Below, piece by piece: positions 15,152 through 15,974 of a DNA stretch of 15,974 nt. The position numbers and the translations under genes are program-made. Numbering within the stretch: position 1 is the stretch's first letter; every line of letters starts with the position of its first letter. The DNA lies in the NCBI GenBank assembly GCA_036503065.1, contig DASXXM010000251.1:1-15974 (forward strand), given 5' to 3'. The notes below the pieces were generated by a model, which was not told the DNA's origin, ran no database searches, and saw only the letters and a list, made by a program, of their open reading frames with translations. Source of the DNA: DATEPR01 sp036503065 (GTDB lineage: Bacteria; Actinomycetota; Actinomycetes; Mycobacteriales; Pseudonocardiaceae).

Positions 15152-15778
15152 GTGAGCAGGTCACGGCGCGGTAACACATCGGTCCGCGTGAGCCTCATGG
15201 CGATACTCGCGGGTGCCGTGCTGGCCGCCGTCGCCACCATGGCGGGTCGGCTGGGCAACGAGCCGACCACGTTCGCCAACGCGGCCGCCGTCCAGCCCGA
15301 CGTGCTCGCCGTCACCAGCACGCCCCACGTGACCACCGGCGTCCTGGTGACCGCGACCATCACCCACCCGACCACCCGACCGGCCACCACGACCACGTCG
15401 ACACCGCCGCCCAGCCAGCTCCAACAGGTGTTCACGCTGGTCAACCAGGCCCGCGCGCAGGCAGGCTGCAAGCCGCTGGCCGACGACCCGCACCTGGACA
15501 CGGCCGCGCAGCAGCACAGCGACGACATGGCGAACCGCAACTACTTCTCGCACACCACGCCGGAGGGCGTGACGTTCGACAAGCGCGAGATCGCCGCCGG
15601 CTACCCGACCCCGGGCGGCGAGAACATCGCGCAGGGCCAGACCAGCGCGCAGCAGGTGATGACCGACTGGATGAACTCGGCGGGGCACCGCGCGAACATC
15701 CTGAACTGCGCTTTCGTGGCCATCGGCATCGGGCTGAACACCCACCGCTGGGACTGGACCCAGGACTTCGGAAGATGA
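15152..15778 (+). CDS. Secreted CAP (SCP/PR1)-domain protein
   Basis: This is a 208-residue extracellular CAP-superfamily protein. The GTG at 15152 gives a compact signal peptide, with basic SRSRRGNTSVR and then hydrophobic VSLMAILAGAVLAAVATMAG. The open frame extends upstream only over acyP and is ignored. A Thr/Pro-rich linker (about 58–87) leads to the CAP domain (about 90–207). Its motifs are VNQARAQAGC, YFSHTTPEG with H134, GENIAQG with E158, and WMNSAGHRANIL with H179, the usual cleft residues. It ends WTQDFGR, where the family typically has W-TQ-FG, so the domain is complete. CAP proteins of bacteria are mostly of unknown function and widespread in sporulating and filamentous species. 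The gene is divergent from acyP. Confidence 0.93.
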   Translation: MSRSRRGNTSVRVSLMAILAGAVLAAVATMAGRLGNEPTTFANAAAVQPDVLAVTSTPHVTTGVLVTATITHPTTRPATTTTSTPPPSQLQQVFTLVNQARAQAGCKPLADDPHLDTAAQQHSDDMANRNYFSHTTPEGVTFDKREIAAGYPTPGGENIAQGQTSAQQVMTDWMNSAGHRANILNCAFVAIGIGLNTHRWDWTQDFGR

Positions 15779-15842
15779 TCCACATCCGATAGGGCAGACT
15801 GCACTCCGTTCCACACGCCAGGGGGAGAGCCAGGGAGAAGCT

Positions 15843-15974
15843 GTGACTGATTCGTCCGATCGCGGGCAGATCGCACCGCCGGCCGACAATCGTGCCAGGT
15901 CACGGGCGATGGTCATCCTCGCCGGATCGGGTGTCGCACTGGCGACCGTGCTGGCAACGCTGGCCACCGTGACG
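15843..15974 (+). CDS. N-terminus of a membrane-anchored or secreted protein (cut by window)
   Basis: A GTG at 15843, preceded by GGGAG about 7 nt upstream, opens 44 codons that run to the right edge without a stop. A polar N-terminus of about 22 residues (VTDSSDRGQIAPPADNRARS…) is followed by a hydrophobic stretch, AMVILAGSGVALATVLATLA. This fits a single-pass transmembrane segment or an uncleaved signal anchor. It lies 64 bp after the CAP gene on the same strand and could share its transcript. Nothing more can be said of its function. Confidence 0.7.
   Translation, partial: MTDSSDRGQIAPPADNRARSRAMVILAGSGVALATVLATLATVT

Overview
This window is high-GC DNA with actinobacterial hallmarks: frequent GTG starts, GlnR-like operators, and the core order glnD–glnK–amtB … ftsY … smc–acyP, which matches the mycobacterial arrangement I know (ffh-glnD-glnB-amt-ftsY-smc-acyP). 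A filamentous actinomycete, perhaps of the Pseudonocardiaceae, is my best guess. That placement is inference; no rRNA or other taxonomic marker is present.

Layout. Positions 1–4052 (minus strand) hold the nitrogen-control operon, transcribed amtB → glnK → glnD: ammonium channel, PII protein, and PII-modifying nucleotidyltransferase, with glnD cut by the left edge. amtB and glnK overlap by 4 bp. The divergent region 4053–4216 contains AC-n9-AC repeats typical of GlnR operators and separates amtB from a plus-strand RlmA/TlrB-type 23S rRNA guanine-N1 methyltransferase (4217–5014). That gene meets a minus-strand DoxX-family membrane protein tail to tail, with overlapping stop codons. Upstream of doxX on the minus strand lie a small secreted protein with a PKD/Ig-like look (5507–5860) and ftsY (5933–7186), the SRP receptor.

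The ftsY/recQ divergent region carries a long inverted-repeat element (7242–7311). recQ (7402–9240, plus) is a complete RecQ helicase with zinc and HRDC domains. A 312-bp gap with phased GTGA repeats and a possible promoter precedes an unrecognised, cysteine-containing secreted protein (about 9553–10989), whose start region is odd. A strong 12-bp hairpin separates it from the convergent smc (11052–14681, minus). acyP lies upstream of smc, and divergent from it are a secreted CAP/SCP-domain protein (15152–15778) and the first 44 codons of a further membrane or secreted protein (15843 to the right edge).

Overall this is a conserved housekeeping locus (nitrogen sensing, SRP targeting, chromosome condensation) into which several lineage-specific genes are interleaved: the rRNA methyltransferase, DoxX, two secreted proteins of unknown function, recQ and a CAP protein. 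I see no CRISPR array, tRNA, rRNA, insertion sequence or phage gene. I found no convincing new multi-gene system. The least explained parts are the secreted protein at 9553–10989 with its unusual start and duplicated stop region, and the palindromic element before recQ.
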